Shown in pieces: positions 16,777 through 25,262 of a DNA stretch of 47,598 nucleotides; positions within the stretch are counted from its first letter, which is position 1; every line of letters begins with the position of its first letter. Location: contig MEMM01000132.1 of the NCBI GenBank assembly GCA_001767925.1, positions 39,807-87,404 on the forward strand, read 5' to 3'. Position numbers and translations under genes: made by a program. The notes under the pieces are model-generated. The model was not told the origin of the DNA. It saw only the letters and a list, made by a program, of their open reading frames with translations, and searched no databases. The DNA comes from Alphaproteobacteria bacterium RIFCSPHIGHO2_12_FULL_63_12 (lineage in GTDB: Bacteria; Pseudomonadota; Alphaproteobacteria; Caulobacterales; Parvularculaceae).

Positions 16777-18336
16777 TCACGGCGCCGCGCTTCGCGTGAA
16801 GATGCGGCCATCCCAGTCGATGAAGATTTCGCCTGCCTTCGCGCCGCGCTTGAATTCAAAGAGCGACGGCGGATCGCCCCAGAGCCCGGCGTCGACGAAA
16901 TAGGAATCGCCGCCCGCCGGAACAGGATCGCCGTCTTTCACGCCGAGGCGGATCGTGAGCGATCCCCCGGCGTCGCCGACGACGACATCGCCGAGGCGAT
17001 CGTTGCGATAAACGCCGGCGAGCGTCGCGGCGTCCATGCTTGGCGGCCCCTTCGGCGCGCGCGCCTTCAGCTTCGCCATGTAATCGGCGATCGCAATCTT
17101 GCTCTTGTCGAACGACGCGCCGAGTTCGCCGAGACGTCGCGCCCATCGTTCATCCGCATCCGGCTTTTCAAGAAGCGAATCATAGATGAGCGCGGCGAGC
17201 CGGTGCGAGACGAGAACGCCGTCGCCGATCGCGTTGGTGAGGACGACGACGCCGATCCCGCGTTCCGGCATGAACGAGAAATGCGTTTCGCCGCCGAAGT
17301 GGTGCGAGAGCACCTCGCCTTCGTAGTCGGCGTCATACAGGCCAAGACCCGCGGCGAACCGCCGGAATTCGTAATAGGTCCAGTCGAGCTGAACCTGCCG
17401 CGCCTGCGTCTGCTCGACGACCCGTTTTGGAAACACGCTGGCGCCGTTCACCTCGCCGTCGCCAAGCTCGATCTGCGTCCAGCGCGCCATGTCGGCGATC
17501 GTCGAATAAGCGCCGCCGGCCGCGTGCATCTGCGCATCGGCCTTGGTGTAGGTTTTTTCAAACGACCCGCGCGCCGGCGTCAGATAGCTGACCGCCGCCG
17601 GCCCCGCTTCCGCCTTCGCGACATAGGTAAAGCTCGAATTCATGCCGGCCGGCGCAAAGACTTTCTCTTCGATCAGATCGCGCCAGTTCGCGCCGGTCGC
17701 GGCGCCGAGCGCATGCGCGCCTATGATCGGCGCGAAATTTGTGTAGTCGAATTCGATCGACCGTTCCTGCGCATGCGCGTTGACGTGCCGGACGAAATCT
17801 TCCTCCGGGATCGAGCCGAACGCCGCCGTCGCGTAATTGAGCCCGGAATCGATATAGGGAATCGTGTGGGTGAAATGAGCGCGCAGCGGTATCTGGGCGG
17901 CGTTGAGCGGCGCCGGCAGGGAAAGACCGGGGAGATATTCCGTCACCGGCGCGTCGAGCTTGACCTTGCCCTCATCTTGCAAGATCGCAGCGAGCGCGCC
18001 AAGAAACGTCTTGGTCGTCGACTTCAGATAGAACCGCGTATCGACGCTGACCGGCGCGCAGGCGCCGAGATCTTCAAAGCCGTAACCGCGAAGGAGCGCG
18101 ATCTTTCCGTCCTTGACGACGGCGACCGCCATGCCGGGCAGCAATTTCGAGTCGCGCCCGAACGCCGCGATTTTTTCTTCAAGTCTTTTCGAGACGAACC
18201 TGCGATCTACGGCGCCGCCGGCATTCGCGACAAATCCGCCGCAGCGGTCAGGCGACAAGGGCGCGTCCGCCGCCGACGCCGGCGCGAGCGATATGGCGGC
18301 GAGGGCGGCGGCCGACAACAAAACTGATTTCATCAT
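16777..18336 (-). CDS. Serine hydrolase, beta-lactamase/class C PBP-like
   Basis: A secreted 519-residue protein with a signal peptide (KSVLLSAAALAAISLAPASA) and a beta-lactamase-like fold. The SxxK motif is STTK (Ser106, Lys109), the YxN is Y-T-N at about 198-200, and the third box is likely HHFGGETHF. The C-terminal 110 residues form a separate beta-rich domain often seen in such esterase/peptidase-like proteins. Translation could begin at ATG 18336, ATG 18345 or TTG 18348; I chose 18336 for its GGAT just upstream. The gene lies 70 nt downstream of an AraC-type regulator on the same strand. The substrate is unknown. Confidence 0.85.
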   Translation of the reverse strand: MMKSVLLSAAALAAISLAPASAADAPLSPDRCGGFVANAGGAVDRRFVSKRLEEKIAAFGRDSKLLPGMAVAVVKDGKIALLRGYGFEDLGACAPVSVDTRFYLKSTTKTFLGALAAILQDEGKVKLDAPVTEYLPGLSLPAPLNAAQIPLRAHFTHTIPYIDSGLNYATAAFGSIPEEDFVRHVNAHAQERSIEFDYTNFAPIIGAHALGAATGANWRDLIEEKVFAPAGMNSSFTYVAKAEAGPAAVSYLTPARGSFEKTYTKADAQMHAAGGAYSTIADMARWTQIELGDGEVNGASVFPKRVVEQTQARQVQLDWTYYEFRRFAAGLGLYDADYEGEVLSHHFGGETHFSFMPERGIGVVVLTNAIGDGVLVSHRLAALIYDSLLEKPDADERWARRLGELGASFDKSKIAIADYMAKLKARAPKGPPSMDAATLAGVYRNDRLGDVVVGDAGGSLTIRLGVKDGDPVPAGGDSYFVDAGLWGDPPSLFEFKRGAKAGEIFIDWDGRIFTRSAAP

Positions 18337-18409
18337 GCGATCCATCAATGGCTGCGCCTGTTTCGCACCAACGGCGGCGAAACTCTTGAACGGATGTAAC
18401 CTTAGTTGC

Positions 18410-19180
18410 TCAAAAGAGCCGGGAAAGCGTTTTCGGCGTCATCCCCGTCGCCGCTCGCATGTCGCGCGTCAGATGCGCCTGATCGGCGTAGCCTGACGAA
18501 ATCGACGCCGCGCCGAGCGACGACCGATCATAGATGATTTCGCGCGCGGCGCGGCCAAGGCGCGCGCGGCGCCGGTCTTCGCTGAGCGTGACGCCGAAAT
18601 GCGCCTTGTAAGCGCGCGACAGGTGCACGCGATGAACCTTCGCGTCGCGCGCGATCGCCGCCGAGCTGAGCCGCCCTTCAATAACCGCTTCCCTGGCGCG
18701 TTTCAGCCAGTAGGGCGGCGTCCGGCGCGAGGGGCGCGCGTCGTCCGACAAAAGCGCGGCGAGAATGTCGTCGGTCAGATCCTCGATCCGCTCGCCGTCG
18801 ATCGCCGCCATGGTGAGCGCGCGCACCAGCGCCGACCATTCCCGGCGCACCGCCTGCGCCGGCCGCACCCGCCATGCGTCCGCGGCGATTTCTTCATCAT
18901 CCTCGCCGGCGCGCCGCAGCGTGATCGAGAGGAGCAGCGCGCCGTCCGGTCCGAATTCGTTTTCATGCCGGAAGTTGCGCGGCTTGAAGGCCATCCACTG
19001 GCCGCCCGTATCGACGCTTTCACCGCGCGAGGCTTCCCGCTGGACGCCGGCCATGACGAGCGAAAAATGCGCGAGATCGTGCCGGTGCGGCGCCATGCGC
19101 TCGCCAGGCCCATAATAAGCGAAGCGCCATTCGGCGCGGTCGCTTTCATGCGCTATCTTGACGCCCAGTTTTTCCGTCAT
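18410..19180 (-). CDS. AraC-family transcriptional regulator
   Basis: A 256-residue regulator. The N-terminal part resembles a cupin-like sensor (MAPHRHDLAHFSLVMAGVQRE). The C-terminal half has two helix-turn-helix motifs: LSSAAIARDAKVHRVHLSRAYKAHFGVTLSEDRRR, then GAASISSGYADQAHLTRDMRAATGMTPKTL, which is the canonical AraC signature. Its start overlaps the end of the threonylcarbamoyl-AMP synthase gene by 35 nt. It probably controls the adjacent serine hydrolase gene, but this is inferred only from position. Confidence 0.9.
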   Translation of the reverse strand: MTEKLGVKIAHESDRAEWRFAYYGPGERMAPHRHDLAHFSLVMAGVQREASRGESVDTGGQWMAFKPRNFRHENEFGPDGALLLSITLRRAGEDDEEIAADAWRVRPAQAVRREWSALVRALTMAAIDGERIEDLTDDILAALLSDDARPSRRTPPYWLKRAREAVIEGRLSSAAIARDAKVHRVHLSRAYKAHFGVTLSEDRRRARLGRAAREIIYDRSSLGAASISSGYADQAHLTRDMRAATGMTPKTLSRLF

Positions 19181-20177
19181 TTCCTCTCGGCGCCGCCGCC
19201 CTCTTCAACCGGTCGTTGATCGCTTCGCCAAGACCTTCGTTTGGAACCGGCGCGACCGCAATCGCATAGAGGCCAAGCGCCGACGCCATGCGATCAGCCG
19301 CATGAAGATGCGCGAATAGATTGGCCGCCGCTTCGACGAGGTCGCCCCGATCGCTGAGATTGTAGACGACGCGCGCGGGCGCGCCGTCATGCTTGCCAAA
19401 AGCGATATAGGCTTCGTCAGCGCCCGGTTTCGCGACATTGAGCTTTAGCCGCGCCTTCGGCGCATAATGGCTTTCAAGCATCCCCGGCGCTTCGACGCCG
19501 AGGCGCTCCGGGGTTTCAAGGCGCCTCCCCGTGACGCGTTCGATCGCTTCGCGCGCAACGCCGCCGGGCCGCAGCAGGATCGCGCGGTCGCCGTCGACTT
19601 TGACGATCGTCGATTCGACGCCGACTGCGCTCGGCCCGCCGTCGAGGATGAGGCCGACGCGATCGCCGAGGCTGTCGCGCACATGGTCGGCGCGCGTCGG
19701 GCTGATCGAACCCGACCGGTTGGCGCTCGGTGCGGCGAGCGGCTTTCCGCTGATCCGGATCAGCGCCTGCGCCAGCGGGCTCGCCGGCGCGCGCACGGCG
19801 AGCGTCTCCAAACCGGCGCTTGCGAGCAGCGAGAGCCCCGCGTCCCCTTTGCGCGGCAGGACAAGCGTCAGCGGGCCGGGCCAGAACTCTGCGGCGATTT
19901 TTTCGGCGAGCGGCGAAAAGTCGACATAGCGGCGCGCCATCTTGAGATCGGCGACATGCACGATCAGCGGATTGAAGGAGGGGCGCCCCTTGGCCTCATA
20001 GATCCGCGCCACCGCCCGGTCGTCCGTCGCATCGGCGGCGAGGCCGTAGACGGTTTCCGTCGGCATCGCGACAAGCTCGCCCGAATTGATCAGCGCCGCC
20101 GCGCGTTCGACGGCAAGGGCCGCCGCCGCCGGCGTCGCCGCATCGAGGATTTCCGGGCGGAGCGAATTTTTTGCCAC
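19146..20177 (-). CDS. L-threonylcarbamoyladenylate synthase, Sua5 type
   Basis: This enzyme makes threonylcarbamoyl-AMP from threonine, bicarbonate and ATP for the t6A37 tRNA modification. The YrdC/TsaC domain covers roughly residues 20-210: PTETVYGLAADATDDRAVARIYEAKGRPSFNPLIVHV, SANRSGSISPTRADHV and GVESTIVKVDGDRAILLRPGG. A C-terminal Sua5 domain follows, with a short ESHYAPK segment, the conserved HYAP motif. At 343 residues it is the long two-domain Sua5 form, not the short TsaC form. It overlaps the AraC regulator start by 35 nt and is divergent from the acyl-CoA dehydrogenase gene. Confidence 0.94.
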   Translation of the reverse strand: MAKNSLRPEILDAATPAAAALAVERAAALINSGELVAMPTETVYGLAADATDDRAVARIYEAKGRPSFNPLIVHVADLKMARRYVDFSPLAEKIAAEFWPGPLTLVLPRKGDAGLSLLASAGLETLAVRAPASPLAQALIRISGKPLAAPSANRSGSISPTRADHVRDSLGDRVGLILDGGPSAVGVESTIVKVDGDRAILLRPGGVAREAIERVTGRRLETPERLGVEAPGMLESHYAPKARLKLNVAKPGADEAYIAFGKHDGAPARVVYNLSDRGDLVEAAANLFAHLHAADRMASALGLYAIAVAPVPNEGLGEAINDRLKRAAAPRGNDGKTGRQDSA

Positions 20178-20273
20178 AGGCGTCGATTACGGCGGAACTC
20201 ACTGCAAAGCTAGCGATGCCGGTAAGGACTCGGCATAAGATTGGGCGTCTTATCAGCGCCGGAGAATGACGCC

Positions 20274-22073
20274 ATGACCCATGCAACGCCTGTTCGCGAT
20301 ATGCGTTTCGCGCTCAATCATATGGCCGGATTTCCGGCGCTCATACGGTCCGGCGCCTATCCGGACCTTTCCGCCGACATGGTTGAGGCGATCCTCTCCG
20401 AAGCGGCGAAATTCTGCGACGGGGTCGTCGCGCCGCTGAACGCGGCGAGCGACCGGACGCCGTCGCGGCTCGAAAACGGCGTTGTCCGGACGAGCCCCGG
20501 CTTCAGGGAAGCCTATCGTCATTATGTCGAGGGCGGGTGGAATTCGCTCGCCTTCCCGGAGGAATGGGGCGGACAGGGCCTCCCCGGCACACTCGCCAAC
20601 GCGCTCGTTGACGCGTTGAACGGCGCTTCGATGTCGTTTGCGATCGGCACGACGCTGACGACGGGCGCCGTGAAGGCGATCTTGCACGCCGGAACCGACG
20701 AACAGAAGAAAACCTATTTGCCGAAAATGGTGTCCGGCGCCTGGACCGGCACGATGAATTTGACCGAGCCGCAATCGGGATCCGACCTCTCGGCGCTGCG
20801 CGCGAAAGCCGAGCCGATGGGCGACGGCCGCTACAAGATCAGCGGCCAGAAGATTTTCATCACCTATGGCGATCACGACATGACGGACAACATCGTCCAT
20901 CTCGTGCTCGCGCGCTTACCCGACGCGCCCGAAGGAACCGCCGGCATTTCGATGTTCATTGTGCCGAAATTCCACGTCAACGCCGACGGCTCGCTGGGGC
21001 CGCGCAATGACGCGCACTGCATCAAGCTTGAGGAAAAGATGGGCCTGCACGGATCGCCGACAACCGTCATGGTCTTTGGCGAGCGCGGCGCGTGCATCGG
21101 CACGCTGCTCGGCGAGGAGAATAAAGGCCTCAAAAACATGTTCGTGATGATGAACGCCGCGCGGCTCGATGTCGGCTTGCAGGGCGTCGGCGTTGCGGAA
21201 GCCGCCTATCAGCGCGCGCTTTCCTATGCGCAGGAGCGCCGCCAGGGGCGCGCCGCCGGGGTGAAATCCGGGCCGATGATCGCGATCTACGAACATGCCG
21301 ACGTTCGCCGCATGCTCTATTCGATGAAGTCGCTGGTCGAAGCGTCGCGCGCCATCTGCTACGCCAACGCCGTCGCTTATGACCTTGCGCGCCATGCGCC
21401 GGATGAAACGCAGCGGGCGAAATCGAAAGCGCTCGAAGAGCTGCTGACGCCGATCTCGAAGGGATGGTCAACCGATCGCGCCAATGACGTCGCCTCGCTT
21501 GGCGTGCAGGTGCATGGCGGCATGGGCTACATCGAGGAAACCGGCGCCGCCCAGCACATGCGCGACGCGCGCATCGCGGCGATCTATGAAGGAACCAACG
21601 GCATCCAGGCGATGGACCTTGTCGGACGCAAATTGCAGGGCGACGGCGGCGCCGCGATCAAGGCCTATATCCAGGACGTCCGCGAGGAAGCGACGATCGC
21701 CAAAGCGGGAAAGCGCGACGAGCTGAAAATCATCGGCGCGCGTCTTTTGGAGGCCGCTGACGCGCTGAAGGCGTCGACCGACTGGCTGCTCGACGCCGCG
21801 AAAATCGATCAGGAACATGTTCTCGCCGGCGCGACGCCTTATCTCAAACAGTTCGGCAATGTCGCCGGCGGCTATTATCTCGCCCGCGGCGCACTCGCGG
21901 CGGCGCTCGCGATCAATGAGGACGGCGCCGACAAGGCTTATCTCGGCAGCCGCATCGCCATCGCCCGCTTCTACGCCGAGAATTTCCTCACCGAGGCGAC
22001 CGGCCTCACCGCCGCGGTCACCGCCGGCGCTGGGCCGATTGCCCGCCTCGACCCGGCGGCGCTCACCGGCTGA
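20274..22073 (+). CDS. Acyl-CoA dehydrogenase with C-terminal extension
   Basis: A 599-residue FAD-dependent acyl-CoA dehydrogenase of the long type. The N-terminal domain has FPEEWGGQGLP, and the middle domain GTMNLTEPQSGSDLSALRAKA. The catalytic region has YEGTNGIQAMDLVGRKL with the likely catalytic Glu near residue 443. About 140 residues follow as the DmdC/FadE-type C-terminal extension. The start at 20274 has GGAG 9 nt upstream and excludes an unsupported extension from 20241. The substrate is probably an acyl-CoA of fatty-acid or methylthio-acyl type; it cannot be fixed from the sequence. Confidence 0.93.
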   Translation: MTHATPVRDMRFALNHMAGFPALIRSGAYPDLSADMVEAILSEAAKFCDGVVAPLNAASDRTPSRLENGVVRTSPGFREAYRHYVEGGWNSLAFPEEWGGQGLPGTLANALVDALNGASMSFAIGTTLTTGAVKAILHAGTDEQKKTYLPKMVSGAWTGTMNLTEPQSGSDLSALRAKAEPMGDGRYKISGQKIFITYGDHDMTDNIVHLVLARLPDAPEGTAGISMFIVPKFHVNADGSLGPRNDAHCIKLEEKMGLHGSPTTVMVFGERGACIGTLLGEENKGLKNMFVMMNAARLDVGLQGVGVAEAAYQRALSYAQERRQGRAAGVKSGPMIAIYEHADVRRMLYSMKSLVEASRAICYANAVAYDLARHAPDETQRAKSKALEELLTPISKGWSTDRANDVASLGVQVHGGMGYIEETGAAQHMRDARIAAIYEGTNGIQAMDLVGRKLQGDGGAAIKAYIQDVREEATIAKAGKRDELKIIGARLLEAADALKASTDWLLDAAKIDQEHVLAGATPYLKQFGNVAGGYYLARGALAAALAINEDGADKAYLGSRIAIARFYAENFLTEATGLTAAVTAGAGPIARLDPAALTG

Positions 22074-22077
22074 CGGC

Positions 22078-22107
22078 TTGACATGTTATAACGGATGTTC
22101 TAATTAT
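22078..22107 (+). promoter_or_regulatory. Promoter of the AbrB/Doc operon
   Basis: A perfect -35 TTGACA at 22078-22083 is followed after 18 nt by AATTAT at 22102-22107 (four of six to consensus). It overlaps the inverted repeat of the operator, which fits autoregulation by the antitoxin. Assigned by inspection only. Confidence 0.65.
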
Positions 22108-22116
22108 AACATCCGT
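22091..22116. promoter_or_regulatory. Inverted-repeat operator of the AbrB/Doc operon
   Basis: ACGGATGTT and AACATCCGT form a perfect 9-bp inverted repeat with an 8-nt AT-rich spacer, centred on the -10 region and 17 nt before the antitoxin start. Antitoxins of this class bind such sites and repress their own operons, so this is the likely autoregulatory site. The adjacent GTTATAAC (22085-22092) is a further palindrome. Confidence 0.75.
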
Positions 22117-22132
22117 ACCCACGAGGCTCGCC

Positions 22133-22432
22133 ATGACCAAAGACAAAGGCTTGAAAAACAAGGGATTTTCCGAGGAGCCCGCGAAATTCGCGGGTGGGAA
22201 ATCGCGTCCCGACGTCCTCAAGATCCGCCAGATCGGCAATTCCCTCGGCGTCGTCCTGCCCAAGGACGTGCTGGCGCGTCTTGGCGCGGCCGAAGGGGAT
22301 GAAATCCTCATCACGGAAACCGAGACCGGACTTCAACTGCACCGCAAGGACTCTGAATTCGAAGAGCATATGCGGGCGGTTGAGAAAATCATGGCCCGTT
22401 ATCCGAACACGCTGCGCGCGCTGGCGAAGTAG
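22133..22432 (+). CDS. AbrB/MazE-family antitoxin
   Basis: A 99-residue protein with an AbrB-type swapped-hairpin DNA-binding domain at about residues 29-60: LKIRQIGNSLGVVLPKDVLARLGAAEGDEILITET. The first 25 residues are a charged, probably flexible extension. The C-terminus (FEEHMRAVEKIMARYPNTLRALAK) is likely the toxin-neutralising part. It is followed after 6 nt by a Doc-type toxin, and the upstream operator supports a toxin-antitoxin role. The antitoxin is expected to bind the operator and mask the toxin; this is inferred from family behaviour. Confidence 0.88.
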   Translation: MTKDKGLKNKGFSEEPAKFAGGKSRPDVLKIRQIGNSLGVVLPKDVLARLGAAEGDEILITETETGLQLHRKDSEFEEHMRAVEKIMARYPNTLRALAK

Positions 22433-22438
22433 GCGCCG

Positions 22439-22822
22439 ATGACGTGGATCTGGATCCCGAAGGCGACCGTCTTTGGCGCGCACGCGAAATCACTCGCCGG
22501 ATTCGGCGGCGCGGACGGCGTGCGCGATGAGGGCTTACTGGAAAGCGCCCTCGCCCGGCCCGAAAACCTCGCCGCCTATGGCGAGCCGGACGCGTTCGAT
22601 CTCGCCGCCGCTTACGCGTTCGGAATCGTGCGCAATCACGCCTTCGTCGACGGAAACAAGCGAACGGCGTTCGTCACCGCCGCCCTGTTTCTTGAACTCA
22701 ACGGATTTTCGCTCGCGGCGTCGGAGCCGGAAGCGACGGCGACGATGCTCGCCTTCGCGAGCGGGGAAGTCACCGAATCCGCTTTCGCCGCGTGGCTGCG
22801 CGAGAACAGCGCGCCGTTATGA
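22439..22822 (+). CDS. Death-on-curing (Doc) family toxin
   Basis: A 127-residue Fic/Doc-fold protein. The active motif is HAFVDGNKRTA (His67 to Arg75), the Doc form HxFx[DN][AG]NKR. Doc kinases phosphorylate elongation factor EF-Tu and stop translation, using this motif. The start follows the antitoxin stop by 6 nt. The stop codon overlaps the ATG of a metallophosphoesterase gene (ATGA), an unusual third partner for this toxin class. Length is typical of Doc. Confidence 0.9.
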   Translation: MTWIWIPKATVFGAHAKSLAGFGGADGVRDEGLLESALARPENLAAYGEPDAFDLAAAYAFGIVRNHAFVDGNKRTAFVTAALFLELNGFSLAASEPEATATMLAFASGEVTESAFAAWLRENSAPL

Positions 22823-23787
22823 CCGCGTCGGGCCCTCTGGAAATCCTGAAGCTCGCGATCTTTTACGGGAGCTGGCTCTATTTTCCGGCGGCGGCATTTC
22901 TCGTCTGGACCTTGCACAAACGGCGCGGCGCCGAACGCATCGCCGCCGCCGTCGCGCTGTTATTCCTGACGACGCTCGCTTATGCGCGCTTCATCGAGCC
23001 GCGCCTCCTGCTGACGGCCGAGCACGAAGCGTCGCTTTCGCGCTGCTTCCCGGAAGCCGGGTCGCTGCGCCTTGCCGTCTTCTCCGACACGCATGAGGGG
23101 CTCTTCGGGAACGCCATTCCGATAAGCCGCATCGCAGCGCGCGTCGAACAAGCGAACGCCGACGCGGTCCTTATCGCCGGCGACTTCGTCTATTTCCTCG
23201 CGCCGGAGCGCTACGATGAGACGTTCGGCGCTTTCATGACAATCAGTGCGCCGGTTTTCGGCGTCCTCGGCAATCACGATATCGGACTGCCGGGCGCTGA
23301 CGTCTCCGCGCCGCTGACCGCCGCGCTGACCGCGCTCGATGTCCGCATGATCGACAACAAGTTTGAAACGATCGCGCCCGGCGGCGCGCAAGTTGAGATC
23401 GTGGGCCTTAGCGATTTGTGGGCGGAAAACCAGAAGAGAGCACTTCTTGAAAAGCGGGGCGACGCGCCGCGTATCGTGCTGACCCACAATCCTTCAACAA
23501 TTCTTGAGCTGCGACCGCGCGAGGCTGTCGATCTGCTGATCGCGGGACACACGCATGGCGGGCAGATCAACATTCCGCTCGTCACCTGCGCGCTGACATC
23601 GGCCTGCCGCGTCGCCCGATATGGTTTTGCGCAAACCGAACGCGGGCTGGTATTCGTCACCTCCGGAACCGGCATGGTCGGGTTGCCGATGCGGTTCAAT
23701 GCGGCGCCGCGCATCGATATTATCGATCTCGACTGGCGCGCGTGCGAAAAATTCGCTGCGGTGCGGCGACCGCTAAGTTTTTCATAA
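22819..23787 (+). CDS. Membrane-anchored metallophosphoesterase (YaeI/YkuE-like)
   Basis: A calcineurin-like metallophosphoesterase of 322 residues. Two N-terminal membrane helices (IFYGSWLYFPAAAFLVW and IAAAVALLFLTTLAYA) precede the catalytic domain. Metal ligands are visible in SDTHEGLFG, LIAGDFVYF, GVLGNHDIG, LTHNPS and AGHTHGGQI. The start at 22819 gives a 4-nt ATGA overlap with the doc stop; a start at 22792 would overlap doc more. YaeI-type proteins are phosphodiesterases for lipid-linked or UDP-linked substrates. The tight coupling to the toxin suggests expression with the toxin-antitoxin pair; a role in the module is speculative. Confidence 0.85.
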   Translation: MTASGPLEILKLAIFYGSWLYFPAAAFLVWTLHKRRGAERIAAAVALLFLTTLAYARFIEPRLLLTAEHEASLSRCFPEAGSLRLAVFSDTHEGLFGNAIPISRIAARVEQANADAVLIAGDFVYFLAPERYDETFGAFMTISAPVFGVLGNHDIGLPGADVSAPLTAALTALDVRMIDNKFETIAPGGAQVEIVGLSDLWAENQKRALLEKRGDAPRIVLTHNPSTILELRPREAVDLLIAGHTHGGQINIPLVTCALTSACRVARYGFAQTERGLVFVTSGTGMVGLPMRFNAAPRIDIIDLDWRACEKFAAVRRPLSFS

Positions 23788-23847
23788 AAGTCCTTCCACG
23801 GAATAATCATTTACAGCGTCGAAACTTCGCCGCATTCTTCGTTCATC

Positions 23848-23879
23848 ATCCGGCGGCCTCGAAGCGAGGCGAACCGGAT
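23848..23879. promoter_or_regulatory. Nested hairpin upstream of small gene
   Basis: ATCCGG (23848-23853) pairs with CCGGAT (23874-23879), and inside it GCCTCG pairs with CGAGGC around an AAG loop. The element ends 42 nt before the start at 23922. It may be the terminator of the phosphoesterase gene (no T-run) or a leader structure. Confidence 0.5.
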
Positions 23880-23921
23880 GCGGGGAGAATATTCCCAAAC
23901 TCATTTTAAATTGGAGCGATT

Positions 23922-24134
23922 ATGACTGAACTGCAGACCATCAAGCATCACGTCGACGAGCACGGCCTTGGCTCCGCGATCGTCGGCGACCATGTGGCGA
24001 TCGGCGTCGTCTGGACGACGAAAACGCTGGATGGCCGCGTGCGAAAACGCGAGATCATCGAGCGCGCCTATTCGATGGAGGACGCCGTATCAATCATCGG
24101 TTGCCGGTGTGAAAACCGGACGAACGCCGCCTGA
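23922..24134 (+). CDS. Small hypothetical protein
   Basis: A 70-residue protein, likely beta-alpha: MTELQTIKHHVDEHGLGSAIVGDHVAIGVVWTTK followed by RVRKREIIERAYSMEDAVSIIGC. It has a good ribosome site (GGAG) before the ATG. It carries no signal peptide and no family I recognise. It is flanked by the phosphoesterase and an SDR gene on the same strand. It could be a small cytoplasmic binding domain; no function is assigned. Confidence 0.6.
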   Translation: MTELQTIKHHVDEHGLGSAIVGDHVAIGVVWTTKTLDGRVRKREIIERAYSMEDAVSIIGCRCENRTNAA

Positions 24135-24212
24135 TGACGCTTTCCTTCCGCCGCTGATTGGCTATGGTCGGCTGAAATCTCCGATAGAGACTTTCAAAAA
24201 GGAAAGCCGGCC

Positions 24213-25097
24213 ATGGCGTCATTAAAAGGCAAAACCCTCTTCATCACCGGCGCCTCGCGCGGGATCGGACTTGCGATCGCCCTTCGCGCGGCGCGCGACG
24301 GCGCCAATATAGCGATCGCCGCCAAGACCGCCGAACCGCACAAGCACCTGCCCGGCACGATCTACACCGCCGCTGAAGAAATCGAGAAGGCGGGCGGCAA
24401 GGCGCTGCCCTTGATCGTCGACATCCGCGACGAGACGATGGTGAAGGACGCGGTCGCAAAAACCGTCGACCAATTCGGCGGCATAGACATCTGCGTCAAC
24501 AATGCGTCGGCGATATCGCTGACCGGCACCGAATCGACCGACATGAAGCGCTGGGACCTGATGCATTCGATCAACGCGCGCGGGACGTTTCTGGTGTCGA
24601 AGACCTGCATTCCGCATTTGAAGAAGGCGGCGAACCCGCATGTCTTGACGCTGTCGCCGCCGCTCGACATGAGCCCGAAATGGTTCGGCGGCCATGTCGC
24701 CTACACCATGGCGAAATACGGCATGTCGATGTGCGTGCTCGGAATGGCGGAAGAATTCAAAAGCGACGGGATCGCCTTCAACGCGCTGTGGCCGCGAACG
24801 GCGATCGCGACGGCCGCGGTCGAATTCGCGCTCGGCGGCGACGCCATGATCAAGGGATCGCGGACCGTCGATATCCTCTCGGACTGCGCGCATTTGATCT
24901 TCACCAAGCCGTCGCGCGCCTTCACCGGCAATTTCATCATCGACGACAATTTCCTCTATGACCACGGCGTCCGCGATTTCGAGAAATACCGGGTCGATCC
25001 TTCGCGGAAGCTTTTCCCGGATTTCTTCGTGCCGGACAGCGCGACGCCGCCGCCGGGCGTCAGTGACACGCTGGCGACGTCGATGATCGGCGAGTGA
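24213..25097 (+). CDS. SDR oxidoreductase, HSDL2-like
   Basis: A 294-residue short-chain dehydrogenase/reductase. The Rossmann nucleotide motif is TGASRGIGLA at about 12-21. The NNAS motif is near residue 94, and the active YxxxK is in AYTMAKYGMS. The catalytic Ser is expected in the LTLSPPLDM segment. The pattern of residues (AAKTAEPHKHLPGTIYTAAEEIE and the C-terminal AFTGNFIIDDNFLYDHGVRDF) matches the hydroxysteroid dehydrogenase-like protein 2 group. Substrate is unknown, probably a lipid-related alcohol/ketone with NADP(H). AAAGGAAAG precedes the start. Confidence 0.9.
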   Translation: MASLKGKTLFITGASRGIGLAIALRAARDGANIAIAAKTAEPHKHLPGTIYTAAEEIEKAGGKALPLIVDIRDETMVKDAVAKTVDQFGGIDICVNNASAISLTGTESTDMKRWDLMHSINARGTFLVSKTCIPHLKKAANPHVLTLSPPLDMSPKWFGGHVAYTMAKYGMSMCVLGMAEEFKSDGIAFNALWPRTAIATAAVEFALGGDAMIKGSRTVDILSDCAHLIFTKPSRAFTGNFIIDDNFLYDHGVRDFEKYRVDPSRKLFPDFFVPDSATPPPGVSDTLATSMIGE

Positions 25098-25262
25098 TCG
25101 GCCTGGATCATCGGGCGCGAAGGGGTCAGAGAGCGCGGGCCCTGGCTTACGGGCGCCGGGAGGACGTATTCTCACGCGCCGACTCATGGTCTTGATAAGA
25201 GGCGATCAACCCTGATCGACGCATGTCCGTCGCCCGCCGTCCCGTTAAGAGGAGCCGCCCCC

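Noticed and set aside
17203-18327. A 374-codon open frame on the plus strand opposite the serine hydrolase
   Set aside because: Arg-rich shadow of a gene with intact SxxK and YxN motifs; no family similarity and no ribosome site.
24222-25187. A 321-codon frame on the minus strand opposite the SDR gene
   Set aside because: Shadow of a gene with intact nucleotide-binding and YxxxK motifs; composition is typical of antisense frames.
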